Shown here: piece after piece, positions 30,847 to 40,501 of the stretch | Layout of the letters: every line of letters starts with the position of its first letter | Numbering within the stretch: the stretch's first letter is position 1 | Assembly: GCA_026122225.1 (NCBI GenBank) | Contig: JANEZZ010000805.1 | Span: 1 to 64,000, forward strand | Length of the DNA: 64,000 bases | DNA from: Heloderma charlesbogerti | Lineage: Eukaryota; Chordata; Lepidosauria; Squamata; Helodermatidae | Direction of reading: 5' to 3' | Position numbers and translations under genes: made by a program | Notes under the pieces: generated by a model | What the model was told of the DNA's origin: nothing | Seen by the model: the letters and a program-made list of their open reading frames with translations, nothing else | Databases searched by the model: none

Positions 30847-31820
30847 TAGGGATGGCGGAGAATTTCTCCCCGAAACTTTGGGGGGCCGAGCGCCAATGCA
30901 TTCGGCCCCCCGAACAAGTTTCGGTGAGAAATCCTCCGCACCCCCCCCGCCCCCTGCCCCCCCCCCCGGGACGGGACTTACCTTCCCTGAATGTCCCTCC
31001 CGGCAGCGGGTCCGGCTGGCGGTTCGTCCGGTGTTCGAGCGGGGCGGGAGCGGCAGCTGGTCTTTCGACCGGCTGCCGCCCCCGCCATTGCAATGAAAGA
31101 AAAACAAACAAACACGTCCCCTGATAGGCTACGTGACGATTCACGTAGCCTATCACGGCTAGATTTGCCAAGTCAGCTGTGATAGGCTACGTGAATCGTC
31201 ACGTAGCCTATCCCGGGTGACTTAAAAAAAAAAAAAAAAGTGTGTACGGATAATGGCGGCCCCCATAGGGAGCCGCCATTCCCGTTCCTTATTTGGTGGC
31301 TGTAGTCTACGTAAATGTTTATGTAGACTACGGCGAAAATAAGGGAATGCTATTTGCGTTGCCCTTATTTTCGCCGTAGTCTATGTAAACATTTACGTAG
31401 ACTACAGCGACCAAATAAGGAACGCGAATGGCGGCTCCCTATGGGGGCCGCCATTCGCGTACGCGCTTTTTTTTTTTTTTAAAGTCACCCGTGATAGGCT
31501 ACGTGACGATTCACGTAGCCTATCACGGCTGACTTTGCAGATCTAGCCGTGATAGGCTACGTGAATCGTCACGTAGCCTATCAGGGGGCGTTTTTTTTTT
31601 TTTTACTTCCGCGTTCGCGGCCGGGCGAGGCGACGCGCCTCCTCCCCGGCCTGAATTTCGGCCGGGCGAGGCGGGAAGCCTCCTCCCCGGCCTGAATTTC
31701 GGCCGGGCGAGGCGGGAAGCCTCCTTCCCCCGGCCTGAACTTCGCGGGGGGAGCAGCGAAGCATTCCCTCCCACCGCGAACGGCCTTCGACGACAGGTAA
31801 GAGACTTTCGTCCACCCCTA
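30847..31820 (+). mobile_element. Palindrome-rich hAT-like element, complete
   Basis: 974 bp with the same part order as the copy at 9347-10313 and very similar sequence. Minus donor GTAAGT at 30976-30981; plus donor GTAAGA at 31797-31802; four B palindromes and two C palindromes mirrored around about 31352. The right flank (31821 on) is Harbinger transposase sequence. Flanking 8-mers do not match, perhaps because the left neighbour element replaced the original flank. Confidence 0.88.
30982..31088 (-). other. Exon-like ATG block ending at an outward splice donor
   Basis: Minus-strand ATGGCGGGGGCGG at 31088, open for 35 codons plus two bases, ending GGAAG|GTAAGT. Same 107-nt length as three other copies. 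Confidence 0.45.
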
Positions 31821-32138
31821 GGTGTCCCCCAAGAGGCTTCATAAGCCAACGTCGCACGGGTAAGCTCCGTTGGCCAGGATCAGTGGAGGGATAAGCACAC
31901 TGCCCACTCTCCACGTCGGGTTCCCAGGCACAAACTTCCCTGCGTTCATTGCTTCGCACAACGCCGAGTTACAAAAGACGTAGGTGTCGTGGTTTTGGAC
32001 ACTCTACCTGATCTCGACATTGATGAATCTTCCCGCGTGGTCCATTGTGCCTTGCAGAAGCATTGAGTAGTAGTGCTTCCAACTGATAAACTCACTGCCC
32101 TGTCTAATTGGGGATATGATCAAGATATGCATCCTGTC
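31821..32138 (-). pseudogene. PIF/Harbinger transposase, DDE-domain fragment
   Basis: Minus-strand frames give HILIISPIRQGSEFISWKHY, YSMLLQGTMDHAGRFINVEI, then (after a stop) SALCEAMNAGKFVPGNP, and in a shifted frame RRWLMKPLGGHL. These are successive conserved blocks of HARBI1-type transposases, which cut and join transposon ends. An in-frame TAG follows the INVEI block and a frameshift precedes the RRWLMKP block. Both sides are cut by palindromic elements (ending 31820 and starting 32139), leaving only the middle of the catalytic domain. Confidence 0.75.
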
Positions 32139-32741
32139 TAGGGATGGGGGAGAATTTCTCCCCGAAACTTCGGGGGGCCGAGTGCCAACGCATTCGGCCC
32201 CCCAAAATCGGCAGTGAAATTCTCCGCCCCCCCACCCCCCCCTGGGATGGGACTTACCTTTCACGAATGTCCCTCCCGGCGGCGGGTCCCGGCAGCGGTT
32301 CGTTGGGTCTTTGTCAGGGGCGGGGGCGGCAGCTGGTCTTTCAACTGGCTGCCACCGCCGCCATTACAAGGAAAGTAAAAAAAATCCAACAACCCCGTGA
32401 TAGGCTACGTAACGATTAATGTAGCCTATCACGGCTAGATCTCCAAAGTCAGCCGTGATAGGCTACGTTAATCGTCACTTAGCCTATCACGGGTGACTTT
32501 GGGAAAAAAAAAAAAGCACGTACGCAAATGGCGGCCCCCATAGGGAGCCGCCATTTGCGTTCCTTATTTGGTCCCTGTAGTCTACGTAAAGATTTACGTA
32601 GACTACGGCGAAAATAAGGGAACGCTATTTGCGTTGCCCTTATTTTCGCCATAGGCTACGTAAATCTTTACGTAGACTACAGGGACCAAATAAGGAACGC
32701 AAATGGTGGCTCCCTATGGGGGATGCCATTTGCGTACGCAA
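32139..32741 (+). mobile_element. Palindrome-rich hAT-like element, right part missing
   Basis: Starts TAGGGATGGGGGAGAA within the transposase fragment. It has the A hairpin, minus donor GTAAGT (32252-32257), B palindromes (about 32397-32431, 32455-32489) and two C palindromes (about 32578-32606, 32652-32681), and ends after TTTGCGTACGCA at 32741, so the distal B palindromes and right terminus are absent. Confidence 0.82.
32258..32364 (-). other. Exon-like ATG block, with a stop
   Basis: Minus-strand ATGGCGGCGGTGG at 32364. The 107-nt spacing to the donor (AAAG|GTAAGT) is kept, but codon 8 is TGA. Confidence 0.4.
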
Positions 32742-33612
32742 TGATAGAGTGAGGCCTTTTAAAAAGCTTTAGTGGGAGATGGGGCCAGTTGTTAGTCCCA
32801 GGTAGTATGGGCAGGGTGAAACAGCCTCTGGGCTAGATAGTAAGCAGCAGGTAGCAGAGCTCAGGTGACTGTGGAAAAAGCAGCATCAGAATAAGCCCTT
32901 TTGAAGAGCCGCAGAGACCAGTCCCTGATTTTAGTGGCACTGATGGCAATCAGCAACTAACAAAGCTCTCTCCTCTTTTGCACATACTGGTGAAGCATCT
33001 TGGAGCTGGATGAAAAGACAAACAAATACAATTCGAAGGGACAGTGAAAAGCATTGAAAAAATGCTTCTCATTCTAATAGAAATTGTGGAGGGGGGTAGA
33101 GAAGGTGTCCACTAGCAGGCAAGAGAAACGCTGCTGCTGCCACCGCTAGAAGTTCCACTGCCGTGAATCAGGCAGTGGTGAAATAAGATGAGCAAGAGGC
33201 AGCTCCACCCTCTTTCCTCTGTGACTTTCAGCCCAGTCTGAACGGAGATGAAGCTTTACAACTGTTTTGGTTCAGCTCTGATGGCCTTCCCAGCAGGTAA
33301 TTTTTTGTTTTGTTTTTAAAATCCCTTTAAAACCTTCTGTGGTCACTTGGTCCTTATAAATGCATCATTACGGGGAGAAATGGCAACCCAAAGTTAATGT
33401 CATGTTCATTTCTGATACTATTATCTCTAATGACCAGGATTGCATTTATAAGTCTGCAAACAGCGCAGGGTGGTAAGGCCATTGTTGTAAGTCCTGTTTG
33501 GGCACTCACTCCCAACAACTGTAGTTACCAACCACCTGGCAAGCGGGGTGTCTCTAAAGGGAGGCCTGCTTTAAACGTGCAAGCTCCCCTGCTGCCCCGA
33601 GTATTGGGAACC
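32742..33612. other. Intergenic
   Basis: No gene or named repeat recognised between the two Harbinger-related blocks. Confidence 0.55.
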
Positions 33613-33790
33613 TTGGCCCGATCTACACTGCACCCGCCACCACGCTGAATTCGGTGTCCCATCAGGTTAAACGCTTTAGCATTTTTATGTGATTATCCTC
33701 AGTCACCCATTTTCTCCACTCCACTCCATCCTCAAACGCGGGAGCTTGGTTCACACTCTGGCGTCACGCAGTTCTCCAGCTCCAAAGCAG
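33613..33790 (+). repeat. H2 left terminal inverted repeat
   Basis: Pairs with 39145-39323. Confidence 0.8.
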
Positions 33791-34017
33791 GGCCGCCCTG
33801 ATTGGAGGAGCAGCAACTCCTCCCGCCTCCACCGATAAACTGCCCACCCTCCCATCAACTCATCTCGCCTCCCCTGTGTCCTTCCTCAGCCGTTCGCTGG
33901 AAACCTCGCCGCACCTGCGTCACCTTGCCCCATTGATCTCCTGTTAGCTCTTTCTGGACTCATTCTATCTTCTTTGGTGTCCGAATCCTGGCTGGAGCCC
34001 TGGGTCCAGAACTGGCA

Positions 34018-34560
34018 ATGTTCTACAGGCTGCTGTCGTCCGAGCAGTGGAGGTCTCGTCTCCGGGTACTGCGCTGCTACCGCCATCGGCGTCAGAACTT
34101 GTGTTCAAGGATGCTTCAGAACATGTTGACCGTGGTGCACAACGTGGCTCTTCTCCCCATGCCTCGGGTTTTCCAGAGGTATTGGGTGTGCCCGAGCAGC
34201 CAGGACTGGTGGGAGAGGCTTGTTCTGCAGGTGTGGAACCATGAGCGCTGGATTGGGCACTTCAGGATGCCTCATTGCATCTTCTTTCAGGTGGTTGGTG
34301 AGGTGGCCCTGCTCTTGGCCAGACACTCGACACAACTGCGCAGAGCGATCCCTGTGGAGCAGAGGGTGGCCATCGCCATTTGGAAGCTCGCCAATCATGC
34401 CTTGTACAAGAGTGCGGCGGAGCAGTTCGGGGTGGGGAAATCCACGGTCATGGGGATCTTTGTGGAGGTGTGCCTTGCTCTAGGGCATGCTCTACTGCAG
34501 AGAATGGTGACCCTTGGTGACATGGGAGAGCCAGGGCCTGCAGGAGAGGTCACCACCACC
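34018..34560 (+). pseudogene. PIF/Harbinger transposase, N-terminal half
   Basis: HARBI1-like transposase: nuclease that would excise and insert the element. After about 60 variable residues the frame shows the characteristic RYWVCPSSQDWWERLV, HERWIGHFRMPHCIFFQVV, RRAIPVEQRVAIAIWKLAN, and the helix-turn-helix-like YKSAAEQFGVGKSTVMGIFVEVC (about residues 60-165). The DDE catalytic core does not follow; instead, after GHALLQRMVTLGD the sequence turns into a GC-rich tandem repeat (from 34525) that keeps the frame open artificially to 35097. ATG 34018 is the first in-frame start; it may not be native. Non-functional without its catalytic domain unless spliced to a lost exon. Confidence 0.72.
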
Positions 34561-35508
34561 ACCACCACCACCACCGGGGAAGAGGCGGGCCTGCTGCTGC
34601 TGGGCCTGCTGCTGCTGGGCCTGCTGCTGCTGGGCCTGCTGCTACTGCCGCCGCCGCCGCCACCACCACCACCAGGCCTTCCCTGGAGACTTCTGCTTGG
34701 CAGACCACCAGTCCCTGCAGGACCAGGCCCCCAGGTACCGAGCCAGCTGTGCTGCTCCACCTGCCCTCTCTGGAGGGGCTACATAAGCTGGCTGGCTGAG
34801 GTGGCCTGGGAGAGCCAGGGCCTGCAGGAGAGGCCGCCACTGCCACGGAAGAGGCGGGCCTGCTGCCGCTGGGCCTGCTGCCGCTGGGCCTGCTGCCGCT
34901 GGGCCTGCTGCCGCTGGGCCTGCTGCCGCTGGGCCTGCTGCTGCTGCCACTGCTGCCGCTGCCACTGCCGCTACCACCACCACCAGGCCTTCCCTGGAGA
35001 CTTCTGCCTGGCAGACCGCCAGTCCCTGCAGGACCAGGCCCCCAGGTACCGAGCCAGCTGTGCTGCTCCACCTGCCCTCTCTGGAGGGGCTACATAAGCT
35101 GGCTGGCTGGCTGAGGTGGCCTGGGAGAGTCAGGGCCTGCAGGAGAGGCCACCACCACCACCGAGGAAGAGGCGGGCCTGCTGCTGCTGGGCCTGCTGCC
35201 ACTGCCGCTGCCACTGCCGCTACCACCACCACCACCAGGCCTTCCCTGGAGACTTCTGCCTGGCAGACCGCCAGTCCCTGCAGGACCAGGCCCCCAGGTA
35301 CCGAGCCAGCTGTGCTGCTCCACCTGCCCTCCCTGGAGGGGCTACCTAAGCTGGCTGGCTGAGGTGGCCTGGGAGAGCCAGGGCCTGCAGGAGAGGCCAC
35401 CACCATCACTGGGGAAGAGGCGCGCCTGCTGCTGGGCCTGCAGCAGTGGCGGCTGCCGCCGCCACCACCACCACCACCTGGCCTTCCCTGTGGACTCTGG
35501 CCTGGCAT
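34525..35508 (+). repeat. GC-rich VNTR, 250-315 bp units with internal 15-bp repeats
   Basis: Four units start with GAGAGCCAGGGCCTGCAGGA at about 34528, 34810, 35126 and 35373 (the last truncated by the L2). Each holds a variable run of a 15-bp motif (CTGCTGCTGCTGGGC or CTGCTGCCGCTGGGC; up to five copies in unit 2), a CACCAC run, and a constant block ending TGGAGGGGCTAC.TAAGCTGG. Unit length differences come mainly from the 15-bp motif number and the CAC run. Confidence 0.9.
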
Positions 35509-38500
35509 TATTTTTAAGGGGATTTTTAATTGTTTTTTGTGTGTGTGTGTGTGTTTTCTTTTTCCTGGGGGATTTTGTTGTGGTTTTAGGGGTGGGTAGC
35601 CTGCCTATAGGCGGGAGCGAGGGGGCATGTGTCCACCTGATGGAGGCAGTGGGGGGAGTGTTGGGGGCCAGAAGATACCGAGGCTGGGTGGCAGGCGCTG
35701 GCGGAGCGCTAGGGGCAGGCCATGCCAGGTAAGGGGAACAAGGGAGAGATGTGTAGTATCTGTCCCCTGCTCCAGGCCTGTCCAGAGCTGAAGGATGGCT
35801 GGGGGAGGCATGACCCCATCTTCTGGCCTTCGTTTGCTGCTCTGCAATGCCAAGTCTGTTACCCAGAAAACCTCCCTCATCCATGACATGATCCTGGATG
35901 GGGGTGCAGACCTGGCATGTATTACAGAGACCTGGCTGGCCGAGGCTGCTGCTCCAACCCTTGCAGCCATGTGTCCAGCTGGATTTTCGTATGCACAGCA
36001 GCCGAGGGCTGGGGATCGGGGAGGGGGAGTGGCTGTTATCTACCAAGAGTCCTTGGTCTTCACCAGACGCCCTCTCCGGGAGACCAAGGTTGCTGAGTTC
36101 ATGTACTGGAGGTTGGGCCTGAAGGGCAGTCTGGGGATTCTGCTCGTGTACCGTCCACCCCGCTGCACGACTGACTCCCTGGCTGAGGTGCTTGAGGTGG
36201 TCTCTGATGTGCGTGTACAGTCCCCTAACTTACTGGTGTTGGGGGACTTCAACATACATTCGGAGGCCATCCTCACAGGAGCACCTCAGGACTTCATGGA
36301 GACCATGGCCTCCTGGGAGCTGCACCATATTCTAACTGGGCCCACCCATGTAGCCGGTCATGCACTAGACCTTGTGTTTGTTTCTGGAGAAGTGGGGAGT
36401 GATCTGGAAGTTGGGGGTATATCCACCACCCCCTTGTCATGGTCAGATCACTATCTGGTGACGTTGGACTTCTCGGTTCCACAACCCCTCCGCAGGGGTG
36501 GAGGATCCATTAAAATGGTCTGCCCCAGGCGTCTTATGGATCCAAATGGATTCCTGAACGCGCTTGGGGATTCTCTGGGGCATGCCAACGGCCACTCAGT
36601 TGAGAACCTGGTGGGTGGCTGGAATGCCGCAATCACTGGGGCATTAGATCAGGTGGCTCCGAAACGCCCTCTCCCCCTGAACAGGGCTCAGACTGCACCA
36701 TGGTTCAATCCGCGGTTACGAGCTCTGAAACAGGAGGTGAGACGGCTAGAGCGCCGGTGGTGGAAGTCTCGCTCCAAAGACGATCAGACACGGGCTAGAG
36801 CTGTATCTTCAGCCTATCACGTGGCGGTGAAGGCAGCAAAAAAGGAATATTATGCTACCTCCATCGCGTCTGCAGAGTGCTGTCCCAGGAGGCTGTTCCA
36901 AGTGGTCCGGAGCCTGGTCAGTCCTGTGGCTCCAGAACCACTGGAGCATTCTAAGGCCTCCTGTGAGGCCTTGGCAAGGCACTTTGCAGATAAAATTGAT
37001 CAGATTAGGTGTGTTACTCTGCACACTGTGGATACAGTTAGTGAGCAAGAGGCGGCCTGTGGCAAACCGGTTTTGTGGGATCGGTTCCAGCTTCTTCCTC
37101 CTGATGAAGTGGACAAGGTGCTTTCATCGGTACGGCCGACCACCTGCTTACTTGATCTTTGCCCATCTTGGCTCATTATGAGCTGCAGAGAGAGACTGGG
37201 TGAGGGGATCAAGGCAGTGGTGAACGCCTCCCTTGAGGAGGGAGTGATGCCATCAGCCCTCAAGGAGGCAGTGATAAGACCGCTCTTAAAGAAGCCCTCC
37301 TTGGATCCTCAAGTTTTGAACAACTTTCGCCCAGTCTCAAATCTGCCATTTTTGGGCAAGGTGATTGAGTGGGTGGTGGCGGTGCAGTTGAAGGCACACT
37401 TGGAAGAAACTGATTATCTAGACCCATTTCAGTCGGGCTTCAGGCCTGGGCATGGGACAGAAACGGCCTTGGTCGCCTTGGTAGATGATATGAGGAGGGC
37501 TCTGGATAGGGGTGAATGCTCCTTCCTTGTTCTCCTCGACCTCTCAGCGGCTTTTGATACCGTTGACCACAGTATCCTCCTGGACTGCCTGGAGGGGTTG
37601 GGCATTGGGGACACCGTATTGCGGTGGTTCCAGTCCTTCCTCTCCGGCAGGTACCAGAGGGTAGCACTGGGAGAGGAGGTTTCGGACCCGTGGCCACTCA
37701 CTTGTGGGGTGCCACAGGGTTCCATCCTCTCCCCGATGCTATTTAACATCTATGTGAAGCCGCTGGGGGCTATCATCAGGAGGTTTGGGGTGCAGTGTCA
37801 TCAATATGCGGATGACACGCAGCTCTACTTCTCGTTTAAATCTTCACCAAGGTTAGCCATAGAATCCCTGTCCAAATGTCTGGAGACGGTGAGTGGCAGG
37901 ATGGGGAGGAATAGGCTGAAGCTGAACCCTGACAAGACTGAGGTACTTTTGGTGGGAGACAAGAGGAGGCTGGGGGATGTTGACCTGGTGTTGAATGGGG
38001 TACGGCTACCCTTGAAAGACCAGGTCCGCAGCCTGGGGGTCATTTTGGACTCCCAGCTGTCCATGGAGGCTCAGGTGTCAGCTGTGAGCTGGACAGCGCT
38101 GTATCAACTCCATCTGATACGGCGGCTGCACCCCTTCCTTCCCGACCATCTGCTCGCATCGGTAGTACATGCCCTGGTCTCCTCTTGTTTAGACTACTGT
38201 AATGCTCTCTACGTGGGGTTACCCTTGAAGACGGTTCAGAAACTGCAGCTGGTACAGAACGTGGCGGCTTGCCTGATTAAAGGCAGCCGCCGGCGAGATC
38301 ACATCACTCCAGTGCTGAAGGAGTTGCACAGGTTACCAGTTGTTTTCCGTGCCAAATTCAAGGTGTTGGTTTTGACCTTTAAAACCCTATATGGTTCTGG
38401 CCCAGCCTATCTTAAGGAGCGCCTCCAGCAGCACCAGACAGGCCGCTTAACAAGATCAGGCTCAGATGGCCTTCTCTCTGTCCCATCAGCCAGGACAACT

Positions 38501-38790
38501 AGACTGGTGGGGACGAGGGAGAGGGCCTTTTCTGTGGTGGCCCGCACTCTGTGGAACTCCCTCCCTAGGGAACTCCGTCATGCCCCCTCTTGAATGAGCT
38601 TCCGTCGTGCATTAAAAATGTGGTTGTTCAGGCAGGCATTTGGGGTGGGTTAGGGTATTTTAGAAAATGTTTTTATTGTAGAATTTTATTGTTTTAAACT
38701 GTTTTTACTGTATGTTGTACATCGCCCAGAGTGGCTGGGTGACCAGCCAGATGGGCGATTAATAAATTTAATAATAAATAAATAAATAAA
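35509..38790 (+). mobile_element. L2-clade LINE, near full length
   Basis: One long ORF (35795-38593), a short 3' UTR with the AGAGTGGCTGGGTGACCAGCCAGATGGGCG motif, and an (AATAA)n tail to about 38790. The 5' boundary is placed where the VNTR ends. It is inserted in Harbinger element H2, hence younger than it. Confidence 0.88.
35795..38593 (+). CDS. L2 LINE endonuclease-reverse transcriptase
   Basis: 932 codons without interruption. Endonuclease: LLLCNAKSVTQKTSLI (residue about 14), ACITETWL, VLGDFNIHSEA, and SDHYLVTLDF near residue 220, the APE-type metal-binding and catalytic blocks. RT: NNFRPVSNLPFLGKVIE, FRPGHGTETALVAL, LLDLSAAFDTVDHSIL, GVPQGSILSPMLFNIY, catalytic YADDTQLY (about 37807-37830), LKLNPDKTEVLLVG, then the C-terminal RERAFSVVARTLWNSLP. 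The protein nicks DNA and copies its own RNA at the site. The TGA at 38591-38593 falls where the fragment at 1305 reads TTG; the next 19 codons remain open to a TAG and match the normal L2 end, so this copy lost only a short C-terminal tail. Start at 35795 is the first in-frame ATG, close before the endonuclease. Confidence 0.9.
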   Translation: MAGGGMTPSSGLRLLLCNAKSVTQKTSLIHDMILDGGADLACITETWLAEAAAPTLAAMCPAGFSYAQQPRAGDRGGGVAVIYQESLVFTRRPLRETKVAEFMYWRLGLKGSLGILLVYRPPRCTTDSLAEVLEVVSDVRVQSPNLLVLGDFNIHSEAILTGAPQDFMETMASWELHHILTGPTHVAGHALDLVFVSGEVGSDLEVGGISTTPLSWSDHYLVTLDFSVPQPLRRGGGSIKMVCPRRLMDPNGFLNALGDSLGHANGHSVENLVGGWNAAITGALDQVAPKRPLPLNRAQTAPWFNPRLRALKQEVRRLERRWWKSRSKDDQTRARAVSSAYHVAVKAAKKEYYATSIASAECCPRRLFQVVRSLVSPVAPEPLEHSKASCEALARHFADKIDQIRCVTLHTVDTVSEQEAACGKPVLWDRFQLLPPDEVDKVLSSVRPTTCLLDLCPSWLIMSCRERLGEGIKAVVNASLEEGVMPSALKEAVIRPLLKKPSLDPQVLNNFRPVSNLPFLGKVIEWVVAVQLKAHLEETDYLDPFQSGFRPGHGTETALVALVDDMRRALDRGECSFLVLLDLSAAFDTVDHSILLDCLEGLGIGDTVLRWFQSFLSGRYQRVALGEEVSDPWPLTCGVPQGSILSPMLFNIYVKPLGAIIRRFGVQCHQYADDTQLYFSFKSSPRLAIESLSKCLETVSGRMGRNRLKLNPDKTEVLLVGDKRRLGDVDLVLNGVRLPLKDQVRSLGVILDSQLSMEAQVSAVSWTALYQLHLIRRLHPFLPDHLLASVVHALVSSCLDYCNALYVGLPLKTVQKLQLVQNVAACLIKGSRRRDHITPVLKELHRLPVVFRAKFKVLVLTFKTLYGSGPAYLKERLQQHQTGRLTRSGSDGLLSVPSARTTRLVGTRERAFSVVARTLWNSLPRELRHAPS

Positions 38791-39144
38791 ATGGATGCGG
38801 TGAGTGCAGTGAGTGTGGCTCAGGGGTGGGTGGATGGGCGCACGGCTTTTTTGGGGGGAGGGAACATCTTCGATGCTTCGAATCTTCACAACTTCAAAGC
38901 TTCAAAGATTATGCCTGAATTAGAAAAAAAACCCATTGTGGAGAAGCCCTGATTCTGTGACAATAACTCCTTAATTTTAAAAAAAACATCCGGAGCAGGG
39001 GATAGGAGGGGGTAAAACTTAGACTCATTTGAAGGGATAGAATAACCTCCTGCTCAGTGTAGGAAGCCTGATTCCCAGGTGGTCGCCCATCCAACTACTG
39101 ACTGGGGTCGACCCTGCTTAGCATCCAAGCTCTGACAAGCGTGT
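38791..39144. other. H2 internal sequence with 5S rRNA-like block
   Basis: 38930-39060 is a relative of 9195-9330. 39056-39140 (CCCAGGTGGTCGCCCATCC, then ACTGGGGTCGACCCTGCTTAGCATCCAAG) is 5S rRNA-like on the minus strand. The block ends just before the right terminal repeat. Confidence 0.65.
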
Positions 39145-39323
39145 GCAGGAAAACAGCAGGAGAACAGCACAGCACTCGAGTGTGAACTGAGCTCGCGCAT
39201 TCGATGAAGCACTGCAACAGGGAAAATGGGTGAGTGTGAATAATCACATTTTAATGTGAGAGCATTTAACCCGATGGGACACCAAATACATTGTGATGGC
39301 GGGCGCAATGTAGATTGGCCCAA
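39145..39323 (-). repeat. H2 right terminal inverted repeat
   Basis: Pairs with 33613-33790. Confidence 0.8.
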
Positions 39324-39989
39324 AGATCCCAAGACCTCCCCATCCCCATTCTCTCACAGACTAGAATTCCCAGGGTTCCTTGAGGAGAGAGAGTTACCAT
39401 TAAATCAGTTTAGTTCCATGGTGTAGATAATCACCATTCCTGTAGGTTTCTGTTGTCTCATGTTATCTAGACAGATATTTCTCTAGTGACAACAATTACT
39501 TTAAAATCCTGAGTGGCGTTGCCTTTCAGCTGTGACAAATTTCCTACTTGACTCTCATGTTTCTGGAAAAAGAGGAACATCTGCATGCTGGACTTTTCTG
39601 AATAGTGGAGTTTGACTCAACTAGCAGCAGCAATTCATTCAGGTTGCGGGAGTTAACATTCTTCTTACAGCACATTTCTTGCACAATTAAATAGGAATGG
39701 GAAAGGTAGAGGACAATGCATTATTGCAGGCAGGAGACTTATGGCATTATTTGTATCATTGCAAAGGAAGAGAGAGCTGGTTTTAGCAATGTTCTGGTTG
39801 GTTATTCTCAGTATGAGGCCCTTCAGTGTGAATCTACCTGTAAAAAACTCCACATGAATGCGTGCCTTGGTTCCTACATGCTTTTTGCTCTGTAACTGCT
39901 TTGACAACCTGGTTAGGAGAGGTATTATCAACAAACTGAGAAGGAGGAGAAAGTGTGAAGCTGTTTATTTTTAAAAACAGTTTATTCAT
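39324..39989. other. Intergenic
   Basis: No gene or repeat recognised. Confidence 0.6.
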
Positions 39990-39992
39990 TTA

Positions 39993-40442
39993 GGGAGCAA
40001 TCCTATGCAGATAGGTGGCTGCCTCCGAACTTGGAGGTGACCACCTATCCAATGCAGGGCAGGAGAAGCAGGGAGGGGATCATTCCCTCTGTGCTCCTCC
40101 TGCCCTGCATTTTCAGCTAGACAGCTGATTGCAGTTGTCTAGCCACGGGAGAACGGAGTGGGGAAGGAGGCTGCTGTATGACACATTGGATGTGTTGTAC
40201 AGGCATTTCCGCCCTCCTCACCCCAGAATGCCCCCCGGAACACTGCTTTTTGGCCACTCCTCACTACTCTTGCAAGCATGGAGGATGGGGCTTTTCTGTG
40301 CTGCCTCCAAGGCAGCATAGAAGTGTGGGGAGGTTGGTTCTCCAGGAGCCAATCTTGGAACAGGGTCTCTGAGGTCGGTTCCCGGAAAACCAGATATCCT
40401 ATGGCTGTCTAGCCACTGACTAGCAGTCATAGGATTGCTCCC
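39993..40442. mobile_element. MITE with TTA target duplication (Harbinger-type)
   Basis: 450 bp with terminal inverted repeats GGGAGCAATCCTATG (39993) and CATAGGATTGCTCCC (to 40442), flanked by TTA at 39990-39992 and 40443-40445. Inside, GCAGGGCAGGAG... and ...CTCCTGCCCTGC form another hairpin. The 3-bp T-A-rich duplication suits PIF/Harbinger; no ORF is present. Confidence 0.8.
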
Positions 40443-40501
40443 TTAATTATTAAGAGTCTAACAGAAAGACAATCAAAAGCAGAGATGGCATCCTCTTCCA
40501 A

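Larger units (their letters stand above)
24364..32138. mobile_element. PIF/Harbinger element H1, decayed, with nested insertions
   Basis: Left terminal region GGGGCTGGATCTACACC... (shared in inverted form with 10391-10703), a Myb/SANT-like gene on + (26014-28325 in pieces), and a DDE transposase fragment on - (31821-32138). The two genes converge. AT-rich spacer with AATAAA-like signals on - near 28800-28830 separates them. Palindromic hAT-like elements at 30014, 30847 and 32139 interrupt it, and the right terminus is not found. Extent to the right is uncertain. Confidence 0.65.
33613..39323 (+). mobile_element. PIF/Harbinger element H2 with nested L2
   Basis: The ends TTGGCCCGATCTACACTGC (33613) and, inverted, TTGGGCCAATCTACATTGC (39323) begin inverted repeats that stay similar for about 170 bp (GGTGTCCCATC.GGTTAAA.GCT, ATGTGATTAT.C.CA.TCACCCATTTTC). 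Between them are a transposase N-terminal half, a GC-rich VNTR, a nested L2 (35509-38790) and a 5S-like block. Target duplication is not clear. Confidence 0.75.

Noticed and set aside
34018..35097. A 359-codon protein
   Set aside because: Only the first ~175 codons resemble a Harbinger transposase; the rest is a GC-rich tandem repeat that is open in several frames and on both strands.
34395..35508. Long minus-strand Gly/Pro/Ser-rich frames
   Set aside because: Reverse translations of the VNTR; low complexity, no domain.
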